Shown here in pieces: positions 48,701 to 61,628 of a stretch of 64,000 nt of DNA (positions are counted from its first letter, which is position 1; each line of letters begins with the position of its first letter). Location: contig NC_092029.1 of the NCBI RefSeq assembly GCF_042242105.1, positions 15,300,885 to 15,364,884 of the forward strand, read 5' to 3'. Source of the DNA: Pempheris klunzingeri (Eukaryota > Chordata > Actinopteri > Acropomatiformes > Pempheridae). Position numbers and translations under genes: made by a program. Under the pieces are notes generated by a model. It did no database searches. It was not told the origin of the DNA and worked only from the letters and a program-made list of their open reading frames with translations.

Positions 48701-50503
48701 ACTTGAAATCAGTCATTGAAAATATTGCACTGCTTTTTTTTTTGAGTAAGTTTTGTGTAATTGATAGTGATCATTACAGGAATGGAAGGCTGCTTTCAAA
48801 TGACTGCTGCTGTAATCAATGACAGACATGTTATGCTGTATGGCTCATAGACGCCAGCGGCCGCAAGCTGTTGGTTAATGTTTGGCAGGATTTACTGTTA
48901 CTGATACTTTGTTTGTGCCATGCTATGATTGAGATTAATTAAATCTCAACCTCAACAGTCTCGACTCTCTACATTGTTTTTTAGCAACCAGTCAAGACAC
49001 CATCCATCACTATCACTATCGTGCCTCTCTCATTAGTGAGAAGGGAATGTTTTGAATACGCTGCATGCATTTCATTCAGTTTTGGAGAAGTGAGTGATTT
49101 CTCCGCCATGCTCCACCAAGCTACTGCAACATAATTTATCCTCTGATCGGCAGATCCGAGGCTCATCACAGCGCTCAGTGTCTGCGGAAGCATCCTGGTA
49201 GTTCTGGTGTTATCTCTTGGATTATGCTGTGCTGTTAAGTAAGTTTCAAGCTTTTGTCAGTCTTTTGTCTTTTGTCAGTGACGGTGTGATACCCAACGAC
49301 ACTGAACCAGTGACATTCCCCTGCCTGCAATAATAAAAGGCATATTGCACTACATTCTGTGGTTATATTTTACATTTGCGACCACAAAAATTGGAAAAAA
49401 TGTGTCGCTAATATTCTCATTTCAGGTGGAAGAAATTCAAGGACATGCCATTTCCTAACCCTGGACACAGTTCTGTGGCGTTGTGGGCGTCTGCAGGTCC
49501 TCAGCAGGTGAAGTCAGGGAGGAGGGAATTAGGAGGAATGAATTATATCTATTTCAAAGCAGCTGAGGGAGTGAGTCAATCCAGTGGTAAAATGAATCCG
49601 TAGTGAAAATAACTGTTAGTAACCCACGCTGTCTGCTAAGTTCCCAAAACTAGGCAATGATTCAATTGTAATCTTCATTGAGTTTGTTCAACTTGTCTTT
49701 TTGTTCAGATTGTTTGTGCTGTCTGTTGTCCTTCTGTCTAACATGTTTTCTTTTTTAATAGATTTAACTTTCAATAAAAAAAAAGAAAATACACAAAGAA
49801 TAATGTGGAAATGGCCTCCGTGCCCTCAAAAACAGCTGCAGCCCTGATGTCCCATTAGTAGTCATGTCAACATACAACTTCATTCCCACCAAGAATGGCA
49901 GCAGCTAATTTGTGGCTCCTTTGGTATTTTTCTCTGGTTAGTCATTAAATAGGTGTTTTTAGATGGAGACCTTGGATACAGGCTTTCATCTCCTGAGTAA
50001 TCTTTTCAAAGGGCAACACCTTACAATTTTTTTCACCCTTTCTGTTTGTGTGTGTGTGTGTGTGTGTGTGTCATTGTCCATAGGGAATGAGCCCCTTTCA
50101 GCCATTCAGTTATCCATCCGAAAGCCAGTGTGACAGAGTTTACACAGAGGAAGCTCAGAGAACGTCCACCTCTCCGCTGCCTACAGACTGTACTGCTGGT
50201 AACCCAGCCAGTGACCAGATGGAGGAATACACTGACCCAGGATCAGTCCCAGCACCAGCACAGGCAGAATGCCCCGCTGAACGTGTTGAGACGCAGAACC
50301 TGTGTTCTCCTGGAGAATCCACAGCGTTGCTCCCTGCAGATAACAACATGTTAAGCCCATATCGAAGTCAGAACTCTGTGGAAGCTCCTGCCTTGAGGAT
50401 TACTAAACAATTCAAGCATGATCCAGTGAAACAGCAAGAAAAGGCAGCCCCAGTGACTGTTTATGTCACTCTGGACATGTTTGAACAACACCAGGGCAGA
50501 TGA
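39736..50503 (+). CDS. Class I cytokine receptor, gp130 / IL-12R-beta-2 type
   Basis: Signal-transducing receptor of the gp130 family; ligand not identifiable. Exons: 39736-39790, 43097-43366, 43475-43604, 43693-43874, 43966-44078, 44465-44488, 44653-44812, 45915-46024, 46173-46389, 46545-46709, 47557-47658, 47753-47890, 47988-48128, 49154-49238, 49426-49507 (or -49570) and 50084-50503. All phases close. Counting from an upstream in-frame ATG at 39703 the product is 808 or 829 aa; 39736 is preferred because it gives a clean signal peptide. In 39703 numbering: Ig-like domain 31-119, cytokine-binding FNIII pair 120-322 with CSW and WSDWS (308-312), three further FNIII domains 323-613, membrane segment about 617-640 (LITALSVCGSILVVLVLSLG), then box 1 PFPNPG. 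The tail carries PYRSQ (YxxQ, STAT3-type) and a terminal VYVTLDMF. Ig plus five FNIII fits IL12RB2, IL6ST or CSF3R; an il23r/il12rb2-like gene is my guess. Confidence 0.9.
39791..43096 (+). other. Receptor intron 1
   Basis: AT-rich, 3.3 kb. A 128-codon open frame at 41855-42241 has no recognisable domain. A degraded piece of the 'gttagcttagcataa' repeat lies at about 42890-43050 (cccagtctttgtgc ... agaatcagtcctctta). No other exon is supported. Confidence 0.6.
44465..44488 (+). CDS. Receptor micro-exon (8 codons)
   Basis: A 24-nt phase-0 exon, AVNDRTLE, between the acceptor tgttctag and the donor GAG|GTAAGA. It links ...CQVKYSK to WVLNKTL... inside the membrane-proximal cytokine-binding FNIII domain. 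Either neighbour could splice without it in frame. Confidence 0.75.
47000..47470 (+). repeat. Teleost repeat, 'gatcaccaaagtca...tttcagtctggaccaaagtgg' family
   Basis: Block order gcatgttcacacgctcc, attgacctgatgatggc, gggatcaccaaagtcagtagg, cctctggggagcatgaatgtc and tttcagtctggaccaaagtggtg is that of a dispersed repeat common in fish genomes. It lies in receptor intron 10, just upstream of the exon at 47557. Confidence 0.75.
48129..49153 (+). other. Receptor intron 13
   Basis: About 1 kb between the last FNIII exon and the membrane exon. Contains a poly-A run at 48660-48677 and otherwise unremarkable AT-rich sequence. Confidence 0.7.
49508..50083 (+). other. Receptor intron 15 with alternative donor and internal poly-A signal
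   Basis: The frame stays open past CAG|GTGAAG (49507/49508) through a stronger donor GGA|GTGAGT at 49570/49571, also phase 0, adding 21 residues that include NYIYF. If neither is used the frame stops at TAG 49601-49603, and AATAAA follows at 49773-49778. A GT tract (50047-50070) precedes the final acceptor tccatag. Confidence 0.6.
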
Positions 50504-51980
50504 GGCAATCGGTTCTGAACAAAGCAGATGTGGTTAAATCTTGCCAAAGACTCCCATGATAGCGTCGCGTCCTGCTTGGCACAATGAAATGCAGTTTGGC
50601 ATCTAACCAGAAGTGCAATTTGTAGCAAGTGCAGAAATATATAAAGGGTATGTACAGAATATACAGAATATACAGAAGGGTGTTTACAGATGCTATATAC
50701 AGATTAGTGCTATGAACATGTGTGCTAATAACTACAGGTATAAATATAAATAGAATATACGGATTAGACTGAGAGTGGAATGTACATATAATACAGGTGT
50801 ATACAGATTGAGGTGATATACATACTACCTAGATTTAAATACTATATTTACAGAGAGGACAGTATGGTGATGTGTAGGGGCAGGGGGGTCAGAGTTCAGT
50901 AGGGAGACAGCTCTGGGGAAAAAGCTGTTCCTCAGTCTGGTGGTCCTGGTTCGGAGGCTCCTGAAGCGCCTGCCGGAGGGTAAGAGGACAAACAGTTTAT
51001 GGTCAGGGTGGGAGGAGTCCTTGAGGATGCTGCGAGCTCGACGCAGACAGCGTTTCCTCTGGATGTCCTCAATGGCTGGAAGAGGAGTCCTTATGGTGCG
51101 TTGGGCAGTTTTCACTACCCGCTGTAGCACCTTCCGGTCTGCGGCAGAGCAGTTGACTTCAATGTAATATAATGCTATGTTTTGTGTAAATACAAGTTGC
51201 TACTGTCTATCCTTTATTGTAATACATGTAATATTTATAGCAAAACAATGTGTATAGTAGCCATTTTATTTAGTGAACTTGTTGCCATTGCAGCAGTTGT
51301 CAGTCTCATGTAATGCAAAGTCAGAGCTCTTAATAGAAATTAGATAAATAATGAAACAAATGTGCTCATGTACAGACTGCGTTTCATTCTATCACAACAC
51401 CAACGTTTGTCCAGCGACTGGAGGATTTATATAAATTGTGAGAATGTTATTTTGTTGTAAAAACCATAATATTTGCTGTAAATTATAATAACTGGTATGT
51501 TTCTTCATATCAGCATCAGTGGTGAGAGCTCTTGTAAAAACAGTGTTAAACCGCCTGCTTGAAGGCTGTCACTCATTGCAATTTTCCCTGTATAACTCAG
51601 CATCAAGCATAAGCTGCTTAATAGTGCTGCATGTATTGTTTTCCAGCATTTTTTTAAAAATGTGCCTGAAATTGTATAGTTCTTTTTTATGTGAATGGGG
51701 CACAAATGGCTACAGAACTGCACTCAAGAAGCTGTTTATAGACACAATCCAATGCATTATATTTTGATTTTGACATTATGTTTTGCTAATTTTTATTTAT
51801 TAAAATTGTTTCGTTATTTGAAAATGTAACAGCAGCAACATTTCAGGCACTCTTGTTGTTTGAGAATTAAATATTTTTAAAGTACTGCTTGTCATCAGTG
51901 TCAAAGACAAAGATTATTCAGGCTGTGATTATAAATGTCTGTTTTTGCTAAAATAAAAAAAAGATCAGATTAGTTATATA
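50504..51980 (+). other. Receptor 3' flank / probable 3' UTR
   Basis: No AATAAA occurs soon after the TGA; the first convincing one is at 51952-51957. If used, the 3' UTR is about 1.45 kb and includes the antisense LINE fragment at 50640-51158. Confidence 0.5.
50640..51158 (-). mobile_element. 5'-truncated LINE fragment (C-terminal end of reverse-transcriptase ORF plus 3' tail)
   Basis: On the minus strand the frame ending at 50825 encodes CSAADRKVLQRVVKTAQRT, RKRCLRRARSILKDSSHP and RLRNSFFPRAVSLLNS, the conserved C-terminal end of fish LINE reverse-transcriptase polyproteins (jockey/L2-like clade by resemblance). It is followed by a 3' tail rich in 'tatacagaata' repeats (50640-50860). The polymerase domain is absent, so it is a dead, 5'-truncated insertion. 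It sits in the receptor's presumed 3' UTR in antisense. Confidence 0.8.
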
Positions 51981-52528
51981 GCTGTAACAGACTTTAACTA
52001 GTGAGAATGTCTTTGGAGAAAAGACTCCAGAGGGACAAACTTCAACTGGTTTCTCACTCAGTTTTCTCATTTTTGTAGTTTGATGTCCTTTTGCGTACAC
52101 ACTTGCAGGTGGCAGTATAACGCAGGATGCGTCTGAAAACTACAGATATGAACAACCAGAAGAAGAAGAAGGCTAGCTAGTTTAGCCCTAGCTAGCTAGC
52201 ACGTTTGGTGATTGACGCCGTGTTAGCTAATTGCTAACAATCTAGATTTAAGAGGAAACAGACCAATACGATAACGTCATATTTGGGATGCTGATCTGCC
52301 GTGAGTCGTAATAACCTATGTTTGCTGTAAATGCCCGTCGGCCCGTTAGCATGTTGTCCGGGCTTAAACTTGTTGGATGACTCTCCTGAATTAGTAGCTA
52401 AAGGGCCCTGAGTCCGCGGTGCTTGGGTGAAACTCAACCGGGGATCACTGTGGCCTGAGAGAGGGAGCACCAAGCCGCACCACAGGCTAGCTGGTAATAT
52501 TCATTGCACCAAAACCTCTCTCCTGAAC
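51981..52528 (+). other. rngtt upstream region / 5' UTR
   Basis: About 550 bp between the receptor's distal poly-A signal and the rngtt ATG. Rich in gctagctag palindromes (52170-52240) and with moderate CpG content toward the ATG. A gcaggtggcagta sequence near 52107 partly fits the CTCF core. Transcription start not determinable. Confidence 0.5.
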
Positions 52529-55500
52529 ATGTCACACACCGGACCCCCTCCACGATGGCGGAATTGTCCTAGGAGAGGACAACCTGTGGCAGGTGAGAAA
52601 GAAAAGATAACACAACGCCAGATTAACCAGCTTAATTTACGTATAGCTAGTAGCCACGTATTTCAGTTCAAATGAATTGTTCTCTGCACAACATGGGGGT
52701 TTAACATAACTGAATGTCTTTTCTGAATTGTCATGATCCGCTTTTAAATTTTTACAAACGTCCTGATGTAACAGGCACCGCTTGGATATTTTTGTCCATT
52801 TTCAGTCATCCTAAAATTGCAAGGCTTGCATCACAACAAATTGACATTAGCTAGCAATGCAGTCCAAATTAATGTCGTTTTACTGAATTAAAGCAATGGT
52901 TAATGTGAACTGGGATGCCGACCTCTCTGGATGACACCAATGTTTTAAAGGAGCTCAGTCGTTTTAAAAGCAGTAGGCGCATTTGCCAATTGTAGCGAGG
53001 CAAACTTATTTTGCAGTATTTTTAAATGGAGTTTGGTATGACACTATTTGGGCGCGCGTTGTTAAGCTAGCTTGACGAGCCGTGGCTAACGGGCTATAAA
53101 AACTAAACTTTTCGCAGACATGCGTGCTTTTTGCAAGTTACCAACTCTTATTTAATTATGAACAAAAGCTGGGTTTGCAGGCTGTGGTGCGTTCATTCAT
53201 TTCCTCTTTGGTAAAAGTGCATCAGAAGAGTGCTAGTGAGATGCTAGCCCTGCTGTCGAAGCATCACGTGTCAAAACAAACCGGGGCTGGCTGCTCCTGA
53301 TGCTGTGTGGTGGTCGTCGTCCATTAAAGCCATGTTAACCTAACAACATGTTTATTCTGATCTTGCATTGCCAGACTCGCCTCTACTCCTCATTGCCTTA
53401 CTGTTGTTCAGGACCCTAAACAGTTGTTCAATTACAAGGCTACAGCTGGTTAGATTCAGGCAAATAGAAGCTAGCTATAGTGCACACAGATGGCTCCAGA
53501 GTTTTATTAGATATTAGCCATCTTTGACATGCCAAGAAATACTATTTGTGTGTAGTTTCATGCTTAATATAACAGGCACAGCACTTATTTCCTCCTTGAT
53601 TTGTACTTGATTTATGACGTGATTTGATCAAAGTCATGACAGTTGCGTGTGTTTATTAAGTGTATTAGACTTGGCTTTACAGAATTCAGTAATTGAATTG
53701 GTGATAAAGTCTTGTAAAGAAAAAGTTTGAGTTTGAACTCAGACAGCACAGAGTCTTATACTTAAGATCACTCGTTCATCGCTTGTCTCTTCCCTCGTAG
53801 GTAAATTCCTGCCAATGAAAACGATGTTGGGTCCCAGATATGACGACCAAGTCGCAGAGGAAAACAGGTTTCACCCGAGCATGCTGTCCAACTATTTAAA
53901 GAGTCTGAAAGTGAGTAACTCCGTAAAGGCCAAATTCTAAGTAAGATTTTGAAATTGTCAGACCCGCGTCTCACCGTCATCTCTTTTGTCTTTCCCCAGG
54001 TGAAGATGGGTTTGCTCGTGGATTTGACGAACACTACTCGCTTCTATGACCGCAACGACATTGAAAAAGACGGCGTGAAATATGTGAAGCTTCAGTGTAA
54101 AGGGTATGGAAAAAAATTCTCAGTCGTAAGTCAAAGAAAACTGCTCATTCAGTGGTGATGTACCAAGAACGGTGTCATTCTGTTTGCTTTAGCCACGGGG
54201 AATGCCCTTCGAAAGAGACGACTACAATGTTCATCAGGCTCTGTGAACACTTCATCGAGAAGAATCCCACAGAACTGATAGGTAAGGAACCACAGCCCAA
54301 CAGGCTCTGATAGCGAAAGTATGAGGAATCTGGATCTACGGATATGAAACGATAAGATCAAAACTATTGTAACTAACATGTGCTGTGTGTTATGTTGTTG
54401 AATCAGAAGTACACGAGAGGATCAGTCCATCCTGCTATGGAAACCTACACTGAACCAGATAGATTATTATGGAGAATTTGTCTGATATAAGTGATATGAG
54501 CAAGATGCCAGAATCGAAAGAAGAACTTCCCTAATTTTTTTTGTAACATTTTAGTAATAAATATTTCGTAATATTCAGTTCAGTAGTAAAGTAATGGTAC
54601 TCACTTAATGGACCCACTAACTCTAATGAAGGGAAGCGCCTCTGCCTGCCTATTTTTAACTCATAAACAACATATCAGTGTGATCGTAATCCAGTCAAGT
54701 CGTGTGTGTATCACCTCTGCTCACAGAGGAATATGAAGGTATTTAAGAGTAGAATTTCAAGGAGTGTGACAGCAGCTGGTGCCGTAAATGAGTTTTCACT
54801 GTGTATAATTTAGTTAGAAGCAGCTTTGCCTCAGCAATAACTTGTTTAAATTTTGTTTAGATGGTTTACCACCTCACCGTTCATGATCTGTAGACATTTA
54901 AGCTTCCGTGTATCCGTCTCAATATAAATCTTAAAACCTTGAATCTTAAGTTCAAGCACCTGGAGCACCTCTGAAAACATACCGTCACCGTTATAATATG
55001 TCGCGTGAAAGGCTGTTGTTTGCATTACTGCCCTGTTGTGTGAAGGCCTGGTCTGTAGTTCATAGCAACCGTATTATTTTCTAATATAGTGTCCTAATAA
55101 TAGTTTTGTTGACCGTTTCTGTCAGATATACAGTGGAGATCGAAAGTTTGGGCACCCCAGGTAAAAATTTGTATTAATGTGCATAAAGAAGCCATGGAAA
55201 GATGGAAAAATCTCCAAAAGGCATCAAATTACAGATGAGACAGTCTTATAATATGTCAAAAAAAGTTAGATTTTATTTCCATCATTTACACTGTCAAAAT
55301 AACAGAAAACAAAATAATGGCGTCTGCAAAAGTTTGGGCACCCTGCAGAGTTAATACCTTGTACTGCCCCCTTTGGAAAGCTGAGACCTGACAGTGTCAT
55401 GGATTGTTCACAATCATCGTCTGGAAAGACCAGGTGATGTCAGTCTCAAAGGTGTTAAATGCCCAGACTCATCTGACCTTGTCCCAACAATCAGCACCAT

Positions 55501-58500
55501 TGGTTCTTCTAAGCAGTTGTCTAGAACACTGAAACTGAAAATAGTTGACGCTCACAAAGCAGGAGAAGGCTATAAGAAGATAGCAAAGCGTTTTCAGATG
55601 CCAATATCCTCTGTTCGGAATGTAATTAAGAAATGGTAGTCATCAGGAACAGTGGAAATTAAAGCAAGATCTGGAAGACCAAGAAAAATATCAGACAGAA
55701 CAGCTCGCAGGATTGTGAGAACAGCAAGTCAGAATCCACGTTTGACTGCACGATCCCTCCAGAAAGATCTGGCAGACACTGGAGTTGTGGTACACTATTC
55801 CACTATAAAGAGATACTTGTACAAATATTGTACTTCATGGAAGAGTCATCAGAAGAAAGCCTCTTCTACGTCCTCACCACAAAAATCAGCGTTTGAAGTT
55901 TGCAAATGAACATATAGACAAGCCTGATGCATTTTGGAAACAAGTTCTGTGGACCGATGAGGTTAAAATAGAACTTTTTGGCCGGAATGAGCAAAGGTAC
56001 GTTTGGAGAAGAAAGGGCACAGAATTCAATGAAAAGAACCTCTGTCCAACTGTTAAGCATGGGGGTGGATCAATCATGCTTTGGGGTTGTATTGCAGCCA
56101 GTGGCACAGGGAACATTTCACGAGTAGAAGGAAAAATGGATTCAATCAAATTTCAGCAAATTTTGGACGCTAACTTGATGCCATCTGTGAAAAAGCTGAA
56201 GTTAAAGAGAGGATGGCTTCTACAAATGGATAATGATCCTAAACACACCTCAAAATCCACGGTGGATTACATCAAGAGGCGTGAACTGAAGGTTTTGCCA
56301 TGGCCTTCACAGTCTCCTGACCTCAACATAATTGAAAATCTATGGATAGACCTTAAAAGAGCAGTGCATGCCAGACAGCCCAGAAATCTCAAAGAATCTG
56401 AAGACTTTTGTAAGGAAGAATGGGCGAAGATATCTCAAACAAGGATTGAAAGACTCTTGGCTGGCTACAAAAAGCGTTTACAAGCTGTGATACTTGCCAA
56501 AGGGGGCAGTACAAGGTATTAACTCTGCAGGGTGCCCAAACGCCAAAGACGCCATTATTTTGTTTTCTGTTATTTTGACAGTGTAAATGATGGAAATAAA
56601 ATCTAACTTTTTTTGACATATTATAAGAATGTCTCATCTGTAATTTGATGCCTTTTGGAGATTTTTCCATCTTTCCTTGGCTTCTTTATGCACATTAATA
56701 CAAATTTTTACCTGGGGTGCCCAAACTTTCGATCTCCACTGTATCTATTTTTAAAATTTGGTTTAGCCTCTCCCCTCCAAAAAATTTCAATTAATGAAAG
56801 CTGTATAACTTAACTGACGTAGAAAACGCACATTTAGTAGCAAAACAGTCTTGAATCATAATAGCACCATGAATATTGGTCACTCTGTTATATTATTTAA
56901 GTCAGAAGTTATTTTATGGTAATTTGGCAAATTACGTTGCTCAGGTTCACTTAACAGGCTTTAAAATTTGTAAGCAATGTCTGTCTTAATGGGCGTTATT
57001 CCTGTTGTAAGCTAAGTCGACTTAAGCATCCCGCAATTAGTACGATTTAATAGGACTGTTTTCCCCTCGTGTTGCATCAAGTTATTCTTGCCTGCATATT
57101 ATTCATATACATACTTTGGTATTCATAAATCAGACTATATTTATTTTGAGTGTTTAACTTGGAAAACTATGGAAAAACTAGTAACTAGATTTATTTTGTG
57201 AACTACATGTTTATTGCACTGTTAAGCTCTTACTAAGCTATTAGTAGCAGTACATTGTGTGTCCAGCAGAGTGCAGTCTCTGTCTAGAATTAGACAGATG
57301 GAAGCGAGGTGACATACTTTATTTAAAAATGTTTTTTTCAGTGAACGTGTTTCATATTCATACAGTGAAATTCTAAAACAACCAGTCTTGTGCTGAAGGT
57401 CACAGCAGCTCCATGTAGCAGCTGGAGGTTAAATTGCCCTCTCAAGGTTTGCTCACATGTCATTTATTGTCACAGATATGGGAAGTCTGGCTCTGAAACT
57501 GACACTCCTTTTAAAAAAAAATTAATAAATAAATAAAATAAACGGTGTCGGGCAAGTCACTTCATTGTTGGTGTTGTCAGTGTGGGAGTTTTACAGGAGA
57601 AACAACGCTGCCCTCCCACTGAACACTGTGTAGGTGATTTTTCTAGGTGAAAGGACATCAGTAGACACCAAGCCTAAATAAATTTGGTTTGAAAGGAGCT
57701 GTATGTGGGCAGGTTTTTGCTCTGTTTCAGCTGAATTGTGTTTTTAACTTTGTGTTTTTTTTTATTATTTTGCATTTCTTACAAATAAAGTTAATGAATT
57801 ATCTTATGCTGATTGCTCACTGCTGACGGTCTAAATAGCCTTGAATACAGCTGAGAAACTGGGAATTGTGGATGTATTTGTATTAGTGTGTAACTCTGCT
57901 TATAAGCAACATGAAATGGATGTACAGAAACGCCAGGTGTGAGGTCATTTACAGTGTCACAGTGGTGTAGTTTGTCCACCAAAAACAAATCTAAAGGATC
58001 TGTTTGTCAAAGAAAAACTGCTATTAGCGGATATAGCGTTTTCTCTCAAGTACTGATCGTTATTGGGCCCAGAAATTCAGTATCGTTTGGGCTGTAATTG
58101 AAATCGGTGACTTAACTCGACAGGGTTTATGAAACATTACTTTCTAACTTTTCTCTTTAGGTAATTGTGCTAGTACCAAATGTGTCTTGGTCTCTGTTAC
58201 CAAATAATCATTCAAGTTCTCCCTCAACTGAGATCTTAATTCTAGTGGAATGTCTTTGTCTCTTTGTCCCATTTGTTCTGTTTCAAAGCAGCTTCCCGCC
58301 GCTTCCCTGTCAGTGTCAAAAAAAAAAAAAGTTTGGAATAACAAGTGACTTTGTGCCTAAAGGACACATGGATCTTGAAGTTGCATTTTCACAGTGGTGA
58401 CAGCAGGGTGCTCTCTTAGACCTCCTTCCACCATCTTGCCGCCCTGTCCAGATCTGTGTTACCTACGAACTGCTGCCTGGCTTGTAAATCAAATTTCTCA

Positions 58501-61500
58501 AACATCGGGGCAGAATGTGTGAAAGTCATCCCAGCAGCGTCCCGTCTTCAGCCAGCTGGTGATTAGGCTTTGTTGTCTCTGTGGTAGGCATGTCCATATT
58601 ACACAGTTGGGCCGCTAAATGTGATCCCCATTGTCTGACGTTAGTTTGTTTCATCTTCATTCGCGTCGGTGTTGCCAGGCAAACTTTCTTTGCTGGAGAA
58701 ATGAGAGTCAGATGGTTTTTATTTTGTGTAGTAAGAACCCTGCTGTGCACCTGCCGAAGGATGCCGGTTGTGAGGATACCACTTTGCTACAAAGTTAGAG
58801 GACTTTTTTGTTTGTTTGTTAAAGCTGAAAAAAATCTAAAATCTAAATGGTGAGCAAGTATGACTAAAATCTGCAGGGGTCTTTTGGTGTTTCAGTTTGT
58901 GCTTTACAAATCCAATTCAAAATAAAGATTACAATTTTCTCTCTTTTTTTTTTTTTTTTTCTCCTCTTGTTTTTTTCCCGCCCTTTTCTTCCACTCTCGC
59001 AACCCTGAATGTTTCAGTGATCTCTGGGTCTCTACTGTGTGTGCAACGGCTCGTGTCAGCCTGATTTTTAATGTTGGCATGAAGGTGGGACCCCCCTCTG
59101 AGGAGAGAGGGATCTGCCTGTGATTCGATGCCCCTTCTCAAAACGTGGCCTCTGCCTCTGTACAGAGGATTGATGTTGATAATGTGTGAGGGGAACACGG
59201 TGGATGAGATTGTGTTCAACCGCAGAAATAATGACGCCACGCTTGCATTATGCGATATGAAATCGATTTCGTAAAGCGTCGAGCACTGATGGGGAAAAAT
59301 CTATTTTGCGCTCCATTGTGATATGACTCGGACCATATTTTACCATTACACTTCCTGGAGAGGTAGCTAAATGTCTAAGATTTAATATAAATGTAAATAT
59401 AAAGCAGTATTCCCATTTCATGACCTCTGTGCTGTCTCATTTTCCCTCCTGAAGGTGTTCACTGCACGCATGGCTTCAACCGGACAGGCTTTCTGATATG
59501 TGCGTACCTGGTGGAGAAGATGGACTGGAGGTAAAGACTGACCCCCTTCTTTCACTCATACTGCAGGGAGCGCAGTTTTACAAGCTGCACAATAGGCTTG
59601 CATGACAGCTCAAACCATACAACACCGAGCCCCCCCCACCCCCAGTAGCTTGCATCATCATTCTGGTGTCTAAAATCTCCGTCAGTCTTCTTCAGCTGAT
59701 GATCCCACATTCTGCTGATAGTCTCTGTGCGCGGTGAGTTGCTCTGTCAGTACCAGTCAGCGCAGGCTTCACAAAGAGTGCCTTGTTGGCTGGTTGGCAG
59801 TGACCAGACTCCTCTCCCCTCGACAGAGGTATTAAATAATTTACACCAGCTGAACCTGGGGAGGGGTGGGTGAGGATGTGTCTTTAGTCGGAGGTGGAGC
59901 AGCAGTCTGAGAAAGCAGAATCCCTGAAAGCTGTAGACATGAAGGCTGGATAAAACCCTCCCACCACTTACTGCTGTGCGTGATGAATATTCAGAGGGCA
60001 TTCACAGCTTTGTCCAGTATCATATGTTTCAAGATGATTTAACAATCAAATGATCAACACTGGTAGATTTTTCCTTTTTTTGGGATATGGCTAGTTGTTG
60101 AAATATACCTGCCCTAAACATGTAATATTAGATGATTGGGGTTGCAACCTAAGAATCTGGTGGAAATAACCTGATTATTTTTGTGTTTGATTGTCCATAA
60201 AATGTGAAAAAAATATTGAAAATGCCTGACTATTTCTTCTAGTTTCTTGTTTGACCGACAGGCTTAAAACCCCCAAGAATTCAATTTAGAGATGAAAGAA
60301 ATAATCAGTGAATCCATCAGTTAGATAATCAGCAACTATTTTGATGAATGATTGATTGTTGAAGTCCTTTTTCAAGCACCAAAAAGCACCAAATCTCCCT
60401 TTTCAGCTTCATTTTCTGCTTTTTTGCTGATGTTACTCGGAAAATGATATCATTAGGCTTCAGGAAATTGTACTGAGGATTCCTTTCTATTTTCACTATT
60501 TTCTAGCTGAAACAATAATTCAGAAAAGAACTGTTATATTACTATATTATTCATTTGATCATCATGATAGTTGCTAATTGTTTTTTGATTAATCAACAAA
60601 TCGTTGCAGTTCTAGTTATGATAAACATAGCAAATGAGAAATAAAGTAAAGACAGAACAGTAAAAACAGTATAAAAACTACACTAACAATAGACGCCCTG
60701 CCTGTGTGTGCTGCCTCTTATCAGCGTTGAGGCAGCTGTGGCTGCTTTCGGCCAGGCCCGGGCCCCAGGGATCTACAAGGGAGACTACCTCAAAGAGCTC
60801 TTCCGTCGCTATGGCGACGAGGAGGACGCACCCCCGGCCCCCGCACTCCCCGAGTGGTGCTTCGAGGACGACGACGGCGGGGAGGTGGACGACGATGGTA
60901 ATGCTGTTGGCCAGGAGTCGGGCCCCAGCTCCTCCGGGTCAGCGCCTGGCAAACGAAAGAAAGAGAAGCTAAAGCTGGTGAGACTCCGGGAAATGGACTC
61001 TTAAGTAGAAAATCCATTGGCCCCCTCGCTGCACGACATGGATCTCATGCAGGGTGATGTTGGGTCTGTCGTGAGGCTGCTCTTCTAAGTGCTGAGACTC
61101 TTCGGTTCAACCATTCATCATAATCCAGTAAATTTGATCTGAGCATGACACTTTCTATCTCCTTCATGGCAGGCAAAGGTATAATTTTGATTAGATCTGC
61201 GCCGTCTCCCTGCTTTCATGTAAAGGCTCTCATCAGTGCAGTTTGGTGAAATTAGAAGCATTGAATCATCTCCAGTTGCATATAATTAGGTTTTCTTCTG
61301 TTTACATTGAGCTGAGGCTCTCAGCCAGAGTATTTAAACGAAGCTTGAATTCAAAGGGGGGGGGGTCAGAAACATTTCAGTCAATTGAAAGGCAAAAGCA
61401 GCAGCAGCAGTAGGAAGTAAGTCAAGAAATAGAATTGTTTTGTACAAATCCCAGTCGTATCCAAATACAAAGAGTGAATATTTATTTGTCACTGTTATTG

Positions 61501-61594
61501 CACTGTTATATATTGAGTTCCCAGAGTGAGCACCTGAATGAAGGCAAATCTAATAGTGGAGTTATACTGTAGACAGGTCCAGAGGGGAGAAGCC

Positions 61595-61628
<34 letters not shown>

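Larger units (their letters stand above)
54282..59454 (+). other. rngtt intron 4
   Basis: 5.2 kb, hosting the Tc1 element at 55131-56741. The rest is AT-rich with a poly-T run near 58941-58960. No other exon supported. Confidence 0.7.

Noticed and set aside
60978..61004. rngtt ending by read-through after KLKL (VRLREMDS stop)
   Set aside because: This is intron sequence after a normal GTGAGA donor, and the downstream exon at 63165 matches the conserved protein.
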